Assembly: GCA_905214875.1 (NCBI GenBank)
Contig: CAJMNR010000072.1
Coordinates: 1 to 9,958, forward strand
Length of the DNA stretch: 9,958 nt
From: an uncultured bacterium
GTDB lineage: Bacteria > Bacillota > Clostridia > Lachnospirales > Lachnospiraceae
Reading direction: 5' to 3'
Below are positions 1 through 5,243 of this stretch, one piece after another. Position numbers and translations under genes: made by a program. The notes beneath the pieces are model-generated. The model saw only the letters and a program-made list of their open reading frames with translations. It was not told where the DNA came from and ran no database searches. Each line of letters begins with the position of its first letter. Positions within the stretch are counted from its first letter, which is position 1.

Positions 1-38
1 GTGTTGGTGCGGGTGCATCGCACCTCGCACCCCAACAC
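1..38. repeat. GC-rich imperfect inverted repeat at the left edge
   Basis: Positions 1-7 (gtgttgg) pair with 32-38 (ccaacac), 8-11 (tgcg) with 26-29 (cgca), and 12-16 (ggtgc) with 20-24 (gcacc), leaving a 3-nt loop and small bulges at 25 and 30-31. The right arm contains a tandem 7-mer, tcgcacc, at 18-24 and 25-31. The stretch is far richer in GC than the AT-rich operon beside it and has no T-run, so it does not look like a second intrinsic terminator. It lies just beyond the operon terminator. It may be the end of an interspersed palindromic element cut by the window edge; its function is unknown. Confidence 0.55.
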
Positions 39-56
39 TTGACATAGAGCCTAAAT

Positions 57-87
57 AAAAAAAGCACCGCTTACGCGATGCTTTTTT
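57..87 (-). terminator. Rho-independent terminator of the flagellar operon
   Basis: The hairpin pairs agca (63-66) with tgct (79-82), has one C-A mismatch, then pairs cgc (68-70) with gcg (75-77) around a ttac loop. It is flanked by seven A (57-63) and six T (82-87). Read on the minus strand, the stem is followed by a run of seven T, and it begins 5 nt after the stop codon of the last gene. The A/T flanks are symmetrical, so it could also stop transcription arriving from the left on the plus strand. Confidence 0.88.
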
Positions 88-91
88 CATT

Positions 92-580
92 TTATTTTCG
101 TTTATCTAAAAAGTATGAATCATTATAGTGTTGATTAGACATATTCTGATAGTAACTGCTTGCAATCTTATTGCTTACAGTTGCTGTCTTTATCTTCTGT
201 TTTCCTTCAGCAATACGTCGATCTACTAGAGATTTATTGCGTTTTTCTAATGCCTGTAATTCTACCGCTTTTGTCGTAATAGAACTAATAAGGTCTTGAA
301 GTTGTAATAGTTCCGTTCTATAGGAATCTTTCTCTTGAATTACAATCTCTTTGATTCGTTCAAATGTCTGTCCAAATCCATTATCGATTGTTGTAAGTTG
401 CTGGATCCAAGGATCCTTTTGATTAATCAAGCTTGTAAATTCATCTAAATCGAACTTAGGCGCAAGAGCAGCTGTTTCCTGTTCTTTTGCAATCTCTAAT
501 AACTTCTCTATGATTTCGCCTTTCTTCTCAGTTGACTGAATTAATGCCTCTAAATACGTTAGTACAACTTCTCTATTCAT
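92..580 (-). CDS. FliT-position flagellar chaperone, FlgN-like
   Basis: This 162-residue acidic, mostly helical protein is the last gene of the operon. It follows fliS by 11 nt, the place fliT holds in Bacillus. ATG at 580 is preceded by an aaggaag ribosome site. There is no signal peptide or membrane segment, so it should be cytoplasmic. A central segment (LINQKDPWIQQLTTIDNGF, 51-69) resembles the clostridial FlgN/FliT-like pattern in which a helix with K/D residues is followed by a D-x-G-F turn. RNKSLVD at 114-120 closely matches RNKSLIN at 119-125 of the upstream FlgN. The C-terminus (YFLDKRK) resembles the FlgN ending (MFDAKQ). Known chaperones of this class bind late substrates (FlgK/FlgL for FlgN, FliD for FliT). 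Position suggests FliD as client, while sequence suggests a FlgN-type fold. A chaperone role is likely; the client is inference. Confidence 0.7.
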   Translation of the reverse strand: MNREVVLTYLEALIQSTEKKGEIIEKLLEIAKEQETAALAPKFDLDEFTSLINQKDPWIQQLTTIDNGFGQTFERIKEIVIQEKDSYRTELLQLQDLISSITTKAVELQALEKRNKSLVDRRIAEGKQKIKTATVSNKIASSYYQNMSNQHYNDSYFLDKRK

Positions 581-591
581 GAATAACTTCC

Positions 592-972
592 TTATCTCTT
601 CGTTTTATTTGTAATTTCCATGACCTGCTTCCAAGTATCGCGCATTTCACGAATATAACGTAATGCATGTTCAAGCGATTCTTGATTCTTTTTAATATTC
701 GCGTCTAATAAGAAATCATAAATAATCGCATACACTTGTTCAAAATCTTTTGCAACAGGATACTTATGATCTAAAGATGCTCTTAGTTCTGTAATGATTT
801 TTTGCGTCTTGATTAAATTAAGGTTAATTGATTCAATATCATTTTTTTCAAAACCTATAATTGCTCGATTCGCAAATTTAATCGCTCCTTCATATAACAT
901 TAATGTTAAATCCGCCTGAGAAGCTGTTTGAATACTTGTATTTCTATACAATGCTGCTGCATTTAATGCCAT
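592..972 (-). CDS. fliS: Flagellin export chaperone FliS
   Basis: FliS binds the C-terminal region of newly made flagellin in the cytoplasm, stops it polymerising early and delivers it to the flagellar export gate. The 126-residue length is typical. Family hallmarks are the N-terminal AAALYRNTSIQTASQADL (5-22) followed by LMLYEGAIKFAN (24-35), the helical middle, and the C-terminal ANIKKN (91-96) and REMRDTWKQ (108-116) motifs. ATG at 972 follows an agggagg site with good spacing. The gene lies 27 nt after fliD and 11 nt before the FliT-like gene, the common fliD-fliS-fliT order. Nothing is missing or truncated. Confidence 0.96.
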   Translation of the reverse strand: MALNAAALYRNTSIQTASQADLTLMLYEGAIKFANRAIIGFEKNDIESINLNLIKTQKIITELRASLDHKYPVAKDFEQVYAIIYDFLLDANIKKNQESLEHALRYIREMRDTWKQVMEITNKTKR

Positions 973-999
973 GCAAATTCCTCCCTATGCTGTTAATTA

Positions 1000-2535
1000 T
1001 CAACCTAATAAACTAGATAAACTGGATTGTTGTTGATTTAATTTTGCTAATGCAGTTTCCATTGCCGTAAACTGTTTATAGTATCTCTCTTCAATCTCTT
1101 CCAGTTTCGTCTTCAACTTACTAATTTCTTTTTCATAATTAGTATTATTTTTAGTCAACTGCTTATCATTGTAAAAAGTAAGTGCACTACTTAAAGAAGT
1201 AGACCCCATCTTCTTAGTCATTGTTGTATACAGTTTATCCGCTACACCTTGAATTACTTCTGCTACAATCTCTGGTTTTTCTTCTAACATCTTTTGTAAT
1301 GTATTTGTGCTATCAGCATATGTGCTGTCGTCCTTATCACCTTTGATATGAAGAAGTCCCTTTTCATTATAATCTGTCGACGTACAAATGCCAAGAGAAG
1401 CTAATGTATAAGTTTTTCCATCACTCGCAGTTATCGGAGTATTCATAGCTCCCTTAAATGCTGTAATAAGAGAACCTAATGTTGTATCTCTACGTAATAA
1501 AGAATCTTTGATCTTAGTTTCCCATTTTTCAATTTGGTCATCCGTCATTGCTTCCTTATCATCATCACTAAGTGGATCATATCCTTTAGAAGATCCTGCA
1601 TAATATGCTGTATTCATCGCACCTAATACATCATTATAAGTGTTGATGAAGCTCTTAACCATATCATAAACTGCATCTGTATCGTTTGATACCGTTATTG
1701 TAACAGCCTCTGCAGTCTGTTGTTTTAAAGATAATTTAATTCCATTGATTTCTGTTTCATTGGAAGAACAAGTGATTACAGCTCCATCTAAAACGATTTC
1801 TGCATCTTTTGCTTGTACTACTGTCAGACCATTAACAGTTGCCCCAGTATCTAACACACCATTTTCAATCTTACCGAGTCCTAACTTGGCTAGCTCTGCA
1901 TTAGATACATCTACACCATCTTTTTCGGCTGATATACTAAATGCCTGATCAACACCAGATGTTTTTGAACTGATAAAGAAACGTTGTTGTGTTGTATCAA
2001 AACTTGCATTTAAACCTGCATTTTTACAATTTGATACAAAATCGGCAACCGTTGTATCGTCATCTACAGTAAAGGTTATCTTGTTATCATTTACTGTACC
2101 ATCCGTATTTGTATCCGCACCATCAATAGTAATCACAGTTCCTGCTGTAACACCTAATACAGATGTAAGCTTATCTGTTGTTGCTGTTGCTGCAACCTTT
2201 CCACCTGTAACGTATTGTGCTGATGCAAGTTCATTTACCTTGATTGTATGCGCACCTGCTGCCGCATTTGTGGAAGCTGTTGCATCAACGTAGTCACTAT
2301 TAGAAGATACCGCTTTCTTCGTTTTATAACTTCCGGCTAAACGCGCTGTCGATAAATCACCTGTATACAAAGCATAAATCTTTGCATTCATTTCTTTCCA
2401 TTTATCTTGCGTCCATGTATTTTTCGTTTTCTTATTTTCTACTTTAGTCAACTTAAGACTGTGAGCTGACATCAATTCTTTAATAATTGAATCGGTATCA
2501 AGTCCTGAGTTTAGTCCCGTAACCTTAATTGCCAT
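1000..2535 (-). CDS. fliD: Flagellar filament cap protein FliD (hook-associated protein 2)
   Basis: FliD is secreted through the flagellum and forms the distal cap that folds and inserts flagellin subunits. The 511-residue protein starts with the conserved FliD N-terminal helix (GLNSGLDTDSIIKELM, 7-22). A short IN-type motif (HTIKVNELASAQYVTG, about 96-111) follows. The middle, about 110-260, is variable and Thr/Asp-rich, as expected for the exposed D2/D3 domains. The FliD C-terminal domain (about 265-511) includes YDPLSDDDKEAMTDDQIEKW (319-338) and SLLRRDTTLG (345-354). It ends in a coiled-coil helix (about 465-505) and LSSLLG. ATG at 2535 follows an aaggag site, and the gap to flaG is 12 nt. 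Three cysteines (170, 256, 384) are present. Confidence 0.97.
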   Translation of the reverse strand: MAIKVTGLNSGLDTDSIIKELMSAHSLKLTKVENKKTKNTWTQDKWKEMNAKIYALYTGDLSTARLAGSYKTKKAVSSNSDYVDATASTNAAAGAHTIKVNELASAQYVTGGKVAATATTDKLTSVLGVTAGTVITIDGADTNTDGTVNDNKITFTVDDDTTVADFVSNCKNAGLNASFDTTQQRFFISSKTSGVDQAFSISAEKDGVDVSNAELAKLGLGKIENGVLDTGATVNGLTVVQAKDAEIVLDGAVITCSSNETEINGIKLSLKQQTAEAVTITVSNDTDAVYDMVKSFINTYNDVLGAMNTAYYAGSSKGYDPLSDDDKEAMTDDQIEKWETKIKDSLLRRDTTLGSLITAFKGAMNTPITASDGKTYTLASLGICTSTDYNEKGLLHIKGDKDDSTYADSTNTLQKMLEEKPEIVAEVIQGVADKLYTTMTKKMGSTSLSSALTFYNDKQLTKNNTNYEKEISKLKTKLEEIEERYYKQFTAMETALAKLNQQQSSLSSLLG

Positions 2536-2547
2536 ACTGTTTTCTCC

Positions 2548-2898
2548 TTATAGTTGCTTGTCGATTAATAAGCCTGTCATTTCTTTTAATCGTTTTATCG
2601 TTTCAAGAACTTCTTCTGAAGGGATTTCCTTAATAACTTCATCCGTGTCAGTATCGATTACTTTGATTGCAATACGATTGACATCATCTACAAAACGAAA
2701 TTCACAACGACGATTATTCATTTGAAGACTATGATTTGCTTCTTCAATTTCCGCCTTGATCGCTTGCTTTGTGTTTCGGTCATATTCCCCTTTATGTCCC
2801 ACTTGGTTTAATTCTGAAACAGGTTGTGTTGCTTTAATTGCATTTGTTTTCATCACATTCGAATTCACTGTCTCTAAACTAATACTATTCACTGACAT
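2548..2898 (-). CDS. flaG: FlaG family flagellar protein
   Basis: FlaG proteins are small and often encoded beside fliD; in several bacteria they influence filament length, but their mechanism is unclear. The 116-residue product has a variable, polar N-terminus and a conserved C-terminal half: CEFRFVDDVNRIAIKVID (65-82), DEVIKEIPSEEVLETIKRL (86-104) and GLLID (109-113), the core FlaG pattern. The frame is open back to 2988, but the start at 2898 is chosen because ggaggtg lies 7 nt upstream of that ATG and because the extra 30 residues are unlike FlaG and overlap an inverted repeat. The gene lies 12 nt before fliD, so the two are probably co-translated. A 97-nt leader separates it from csrA. 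Confidence 0.92.
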   Translation of the reverse strand: MSVNSISLETVNSNVMKTNAIKATQPVSELNQVGHKGEYDRNTKQAIKAEIEEANHSLQMNNRRCEFRFVDDVNRIAIKVIDTDTDEVIKEIPSEEVLETIKRLKEMTGLLIDKQL

Positions 2899-2903
2899 TC
2901 GCC

Positions 2904-2910
2904 CACCTCC
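2904..2910 (-). promoter_or_regulatory. Ribosome binding site that fixes the flaG start
   Basis: On the minus strand this reads GGAGGTG, 7 nt upstream of ATG at 2898 when measured from the GGAGG core. No comparable site precedes the longer in-frame start at 2988. The GGA core preceded by ACAC-AT is also compatible with a CsrA contact, which would block ribosome access; that part is inference. Confidence 0.85.
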
Positions 2911-2952
2911 ATGTGTAAAAAACTGTCCGTATATGCTTGTTTCCTTAATAAA

Positions 2953-2980
2953 ATATCGGCCTATCCGTACAAAATACTTA
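2953..2980 (-). promoter_or_regulatory. Candidate internal sigma-D (sigma-28) promoter for flaG-fliD-fliS
   Basis: Read on the minus strand, a perfect GCCGATAT -10 element (2960-2953) lies 16 nt downstream of TAAG (2980-2977). The usual sigma-D consensus is TAAA, about 15 nt, then GCCGATAT/A. Transcription would start near 2946 and give a roughly 48-nt leader before flaG. The element sits in the longest within-operon gap, directly after csrA. The -35 is imperfect and the spacer is one base long, and the same bases form part of an inverted repeat, so the call is tentative. Confidence 0.45.
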
Positions 2981-2990
2981 TAGGCCAATA
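2954..2990 (-). repeat. Inverted repeat (hairpin) between csrA and flaG
   Basis: Positions 2954-2964 pair with 2980-2990 over 11 base pairs, including one G-T wobble, around a 15-nt loop (2965-2979). It begins 5 nt after the csrA stop codon. Only a weak T-rich stretch follows on the minus strand (tatttta), so it is at best a leaky terminator or attenuator; an mRNA processing or stability element is equally possible. The right arm in the RNA contains the GCCGATAT described as a possible sigma-D -10. Confidence 0.6.
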
Positions 2991-2995
2991 GGAAT

Positions 2996-3214
2996 TTATA
3001 GATTTTTTAATCTTTCCATTACATCTTCTGGATGAGAAGCAGCTTCCTTGTTCTCCTCTTGAATTTGAATAAAGATTTCTTTTCGAAATACAGGTACTGC
3101 CTTTGGTGCATTGATTCCAATTTTGACCTGTTCTCCCTTTACTTCTAAAACTGTTATTTCGATATCATTACCGATTACGATGGATTCACCGCATTTTCTT
3201 GTGAGGGCTAGCAT
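2996..3214 (-). CDS. csrA: Translational regulator CsrA
   Basis: CsrA is a small dimeric RNA-binding protein that binds GGA motifs, often over ribosome sites; in Bacillus it represses flagellin translation until FliW sequesters it. The 72-residue length is normal for Gram-positive CsrA. The family core is clear: MLALTRKCGESIVIG (1-15), DIEITVLEVKGEQVKIGI (17-34) and NAPKAVPVFRKEI (35-47), then EENK and a short helical tail. RNA-contacting positions Leu4, Arg6, Val42 and Arg44 are kept. The usual His43 is Phe and the usual Glu45 is Lys. Asn55, a position I associate with FliW recognition in Bacillus, is present. ATG at 3214 overlaps the end of fliW by 7 nt, with an AAGGAGGG site inside fliW (3228-3221), so translational coupling is likely. 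Confidence 0.96.
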   Translation of the reverse strand: MLALTRKCGESIVIGNDIEITVLEVKGEQVKIGINAPKAVPVFRKEIFIQIQEENKEAASHPEDVMERLKNL

Positions 3215-3669
3215 GGCTGTCCCTCCTTATTCTTGAAAATATCATAGATGCCATATTTTACAACATACTCTTGATTATCAGCGACTACCTGTACCCCTTT
3301 ACGATTATCAGAATTGATAATGATTGGAGCTTTTAAGTTTGCTGACATCTTTGTAATATCGCTTGGTACTGTAATAATTAAGAACATCGCAATATTTTCT
3401 TCCGTTAATTCTTCCAATGAAGCAAGTACTTCATCTTGAACACTTGGATTATATGTTTCATCAACAACTAATGGACTAATCATCGGAAATGCTAATGCTG
3501 GTTCTTCCACGCTCTGCAACCAGGAAATACGTTTTTCAGTTTCCGTTTCGCTGTTATATAAAATTGTAAACTTCTTATAATCTTCAAAGCCGAATAAACC
3601 ATTGTCAAATGTAATGATTTTTTCATCTCCGATATTTACTTCACCAAAACATCTTGTCTTTATAACCAT
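3208..3669 (-). CDS. fliW: Flagellar assembly factor FliW
   Basis: FliW is a cytoplasmic protein that binds either flagellin or CsrA. When flagellin is exported, freed FliW binds CsrA and relieves repression of flagellin translation. The 153-residue product shows the family pattern: TRCFGEVNIGDEKIITF (5-21), GLFGFEDYKKFTI (24-36), ISWLQSVEEPALAFPMISP (48-66), ITVPSD (99-104) and MSANLKAPIIIN (108-119). The frame extends to a GTG at 3702, but that codon has no ribosome site. ATG at 3669 has GAGGAG 6 nt upstream and gives the usual FliW N-terminus, so it is preferred. The gene overlaps csrA, as is common, and follows flgL after a 57-nt gap containing hairpins. Confidence 0.95.
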   Translation of the reverse strand: MVIKTRCFGEVNIGDEKIITFDNGLFGFEDYKKFTILYNSETETEKRISWLQSVEEPALAFPMISPLVVDETYNPSVQDEVLASLEELTEENIAMFLIITVPSDITKMSANLKAPIIINSDNRKGVQVVADNQEYVVKYGIYDIFKNKEGQPC

Positions 3670-3675
3670 TGTCTG

Positions 3676-3681
3676 CTCCTC
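3676..3681 (-). promoter_or_regulatory. Ribosome binding site that fixes the fliW start
   Basis: GAGGAG on the minus strand, 6 nt before ATG at 3669. It supports the shorter 153-residue FliW over the GTG start at 3702, which has no purine-rich site at a suitable distance. Confidence 0.8.
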
Positions 3682-3709
3682 TTCTCCCACAATAGAACAC
3701 ACTCTCTTA

Positions 3710-3746
3710 GCCCTATGGGCCCCTTATTAGATATAATCTAATAAGG
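3710..3746 (-). repeat. Two adjacent hairpins at the flgL-fliW junction
   Basis: A perfect 11-bp inverted repeat, ccttattagat (3722-3732) and atctaataagg (3736-3746), with a 3-nt loop covers the last codons and stop of flgL. Next to it a 4-bp GC stem, gccc (3710-3713) and gggc (3717-3720), has a 3-nt loop. No T-run follows on the minus strand, so neither is a standard terminator. The placement between the structural genes and fliW-csrA suggests an mRNA processing or 3'-end stability element, or control of fliW translation; this is inference. Confidence 0.65.
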
Positions 3747-5229
3747 AGTTTTTCACTGCCTTCGCTGCTACTGATAGTGCGGCATTGTAAATTGTTTGTT
3801 GGGAATTATACTTAATTACCGTTTCCACCATATCGGCGTCTTCGTTAGTAGAAATCAAATCTTCAAGTTCTGTCTGTTGATCTTTTAGACGGCTTTCTGT
3901 TAATTCTAGACGCGTATATCTTGCACCAAGATCCGATACAGAGGCATTTACCTGATCCTGAAGTCCTTTAATCGTTGTCATGCCTTTAGCAAAACGATCA
4001 CTCATGATTTTAGACTGTAACGTATATTGTGTTTCTAACTGTTCTTGTAATTTTGTAAGTGCTTCTTTCTGGTTGTCCGAAATATTTTCTTCAGATAATT
4101 TACTCTTAACTTCAGCAATATCTGCCTCTAAGGATGACATCTTATATACAATCGCAGAAAGTTCTTCTACTTCTCTTGCTAACGTATGATCAAGGCAATC
4201 TTTTCCTTCAGTATTTACTGTTAATTTTTGACCAAAGTTAATTTCATAGTCGATTTTTTGTGTTTCCACTTTATACTCTGTATAGTATCCACTATCTGCC
4301 GGATTCTTAGTTGTATCTGTCACATTTACATCAAAATAATGTTCTGGACGTAAATCAAACTGATTGAAGGAGTCTTTATTATACGTAATGCTGATTTCTC
4401 CATCACCAAGTTTTGAGTACGTATCATACTGGCTCTTACTAAAGATTAATTCTCCAGTCTCTGGAATAAAATGAGCCTTTTGACCATCCGCAACAACATA
4501 AGCATTCGCATCATCACTGCTTACGATGGTTGCCTTTAACGGTGTTGTTGATCCTGGAATCGTATACTCAATTTCTGTTTGTCCAGCTGCAACTGTAATA
4601 TCCTTATAGGATAAGCGAATTCGATACGCTTCCACTGTCGTTGGAGTAGTATCAAACTTAGAGGCATCTGGATTGGTTGCATCATAGTCACCAACACTAT
4701 ATCCATTTGTCACATAAGTTACTGGTGTAATATCTTTTCCACTGAATGTTTCTGTAATCTCATATTTTAAATGAGTTGTATCTTCTGTAAAGGAAAGGCT
4801 CGTATCTGTCTTATATCCTGAAAATACATATCTTCCTGCATATTGCGTATTTCCTTCTTGATATACTTGTTTCACAATCTCTTGAAGGTTTTTCATGATA
4901 CTATCACGATCTTCTACACTTAATGTATCATTAGCACCTTGTGTAAATTGCTCATATGCAGTTGTAAGAAGTGTGTTGACATTTGTAAGTGCACCTTCTG
5001 TCTGATCCATCCAAGATTGTGCACTTGGAATGTTCTTTTCTAAATATTGAGTTAACTCAACATAGTTACTTCTTAACTTTAGTGCTCTTACTGCAACAAC
5101 TGGATCTTCAGAAGGAGTACTAATCTTTTTCCCTGTAGAATACTGTTGTTGTAACTTATTAAGGGAATTCTTATTTTTATTGATGTCATTTAAACAGTTT
5201 GTTGTCATCATCTTATTGGTAATTCTCAT
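3727..5229 (-). CDS. flgL: Flagellar hook-filament junction protein FlgL (HAP3)
   Basis: FlgL forms the second adaptor ring between hook and filament and is exported with help from FlgN. Both flagellin-like ends are present. The N-terminal D0/D1 helix (about 1-140) includes MRITNKMM, STGKKISTPSEDPVVAVRAL (31-50) and the FlgL-typical QYAGRYVFSGYKT (129-141). The C-terminal helix (about 350-500) ends with KYNSQQTIYNAALSVAAKAV (473-492) and SLLDYI. At 500 residues it is much longer than the roughly 300 of Bacillus or Escherichia FlgL. The extra length is a beta-rich, Thr/Asp-rich central region (about 145-340), probably an exposed domain on the filament surface. ATG at 5229 follows aaggaggag-like sequence, 14 nt after flgK2. 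The 3' end overlaps a perfect hairpin. Confidence 0.95.
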   Translation of the reverse strand: MRITNKMMTTNCLNDINKNKNSLNKLQQQYSTGKKISTPSEDPVVAVRALKLRSNYVELTQYLEKNIPSAQSWMDQTEGALTNVNTLLTTAYEQFTQGANDTLSVEDRDSIMKNLQEIVKQVYQEGNTQYAGRYVFSGYKTDTSLSFTEDTTHLKYEITETFSGKDITPVTYVTNGYSVGDYDATNPDASKFDTTPTTVEAYRIRLSYKDITVAAGQTEIEYTIPGSTTPLKATIVSSDDANAYVVADGQKAHFIPETGELIFSKSQYDTYSKLGDGEISITYNKDSFNQFDLRPEHYFDVNVTDTTKNPADSGYYTEYKVETQKIDYEINFGQKLTVNTEGKDCLDHTLAREVEELSAIVYKMSSLEADIAEVKSKLSEENISDNQKEALTKLQEQLETQYTLQSKIMSDRFAKGMTTIKGLQDQVNASVSDLGARYTRLELTESRLKDQQTELEDLISTNEDADMVETVIKYNSQQTIYNAALSVAAKAVKNSLLDYI

Positions 5230-5243
5230 TGGTATCTCCTTCC

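Noticed and set aside
39..44. ttgaca on the plus strand as a -35 element
   Set aside because: No TATAAT-like sequence follows at 16-18 nt; the region is the A-rich flank of the terminator, and no plus-strand gene follows.
403..416. Doubled GGATCC
   Set aside because: It is explained by codons for Lys-Asp-Pro-Trp-Ile in the FliT-like gene and has no further repeat copies nearby.
2899..2988. N-terminal extension of FlaG to a start at 2988
   Set aside because: The extra 30 residues have no ribosome site upstream, are unlike FlaG, and are encoded by the inverted repeat and the ribosome site of the true start at 2898.
3670..3702. GTG start for FliW at 3702
   Set aside because: It has no purine-rich ribosome site, whereas ATG at 3669 has GAGGAG at good spacing and yields a standard FliW N-terminus.
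3830..3837. GCCGATAT on the minus strand inside flgL, resembling a sigma-D -10
   Set aside because: No TAAA-like element lies 15-16 nt upstream (gatt or tgat instead), and the bases encode Ala-Asp-Met in the conserved FlgL C-terminal region.
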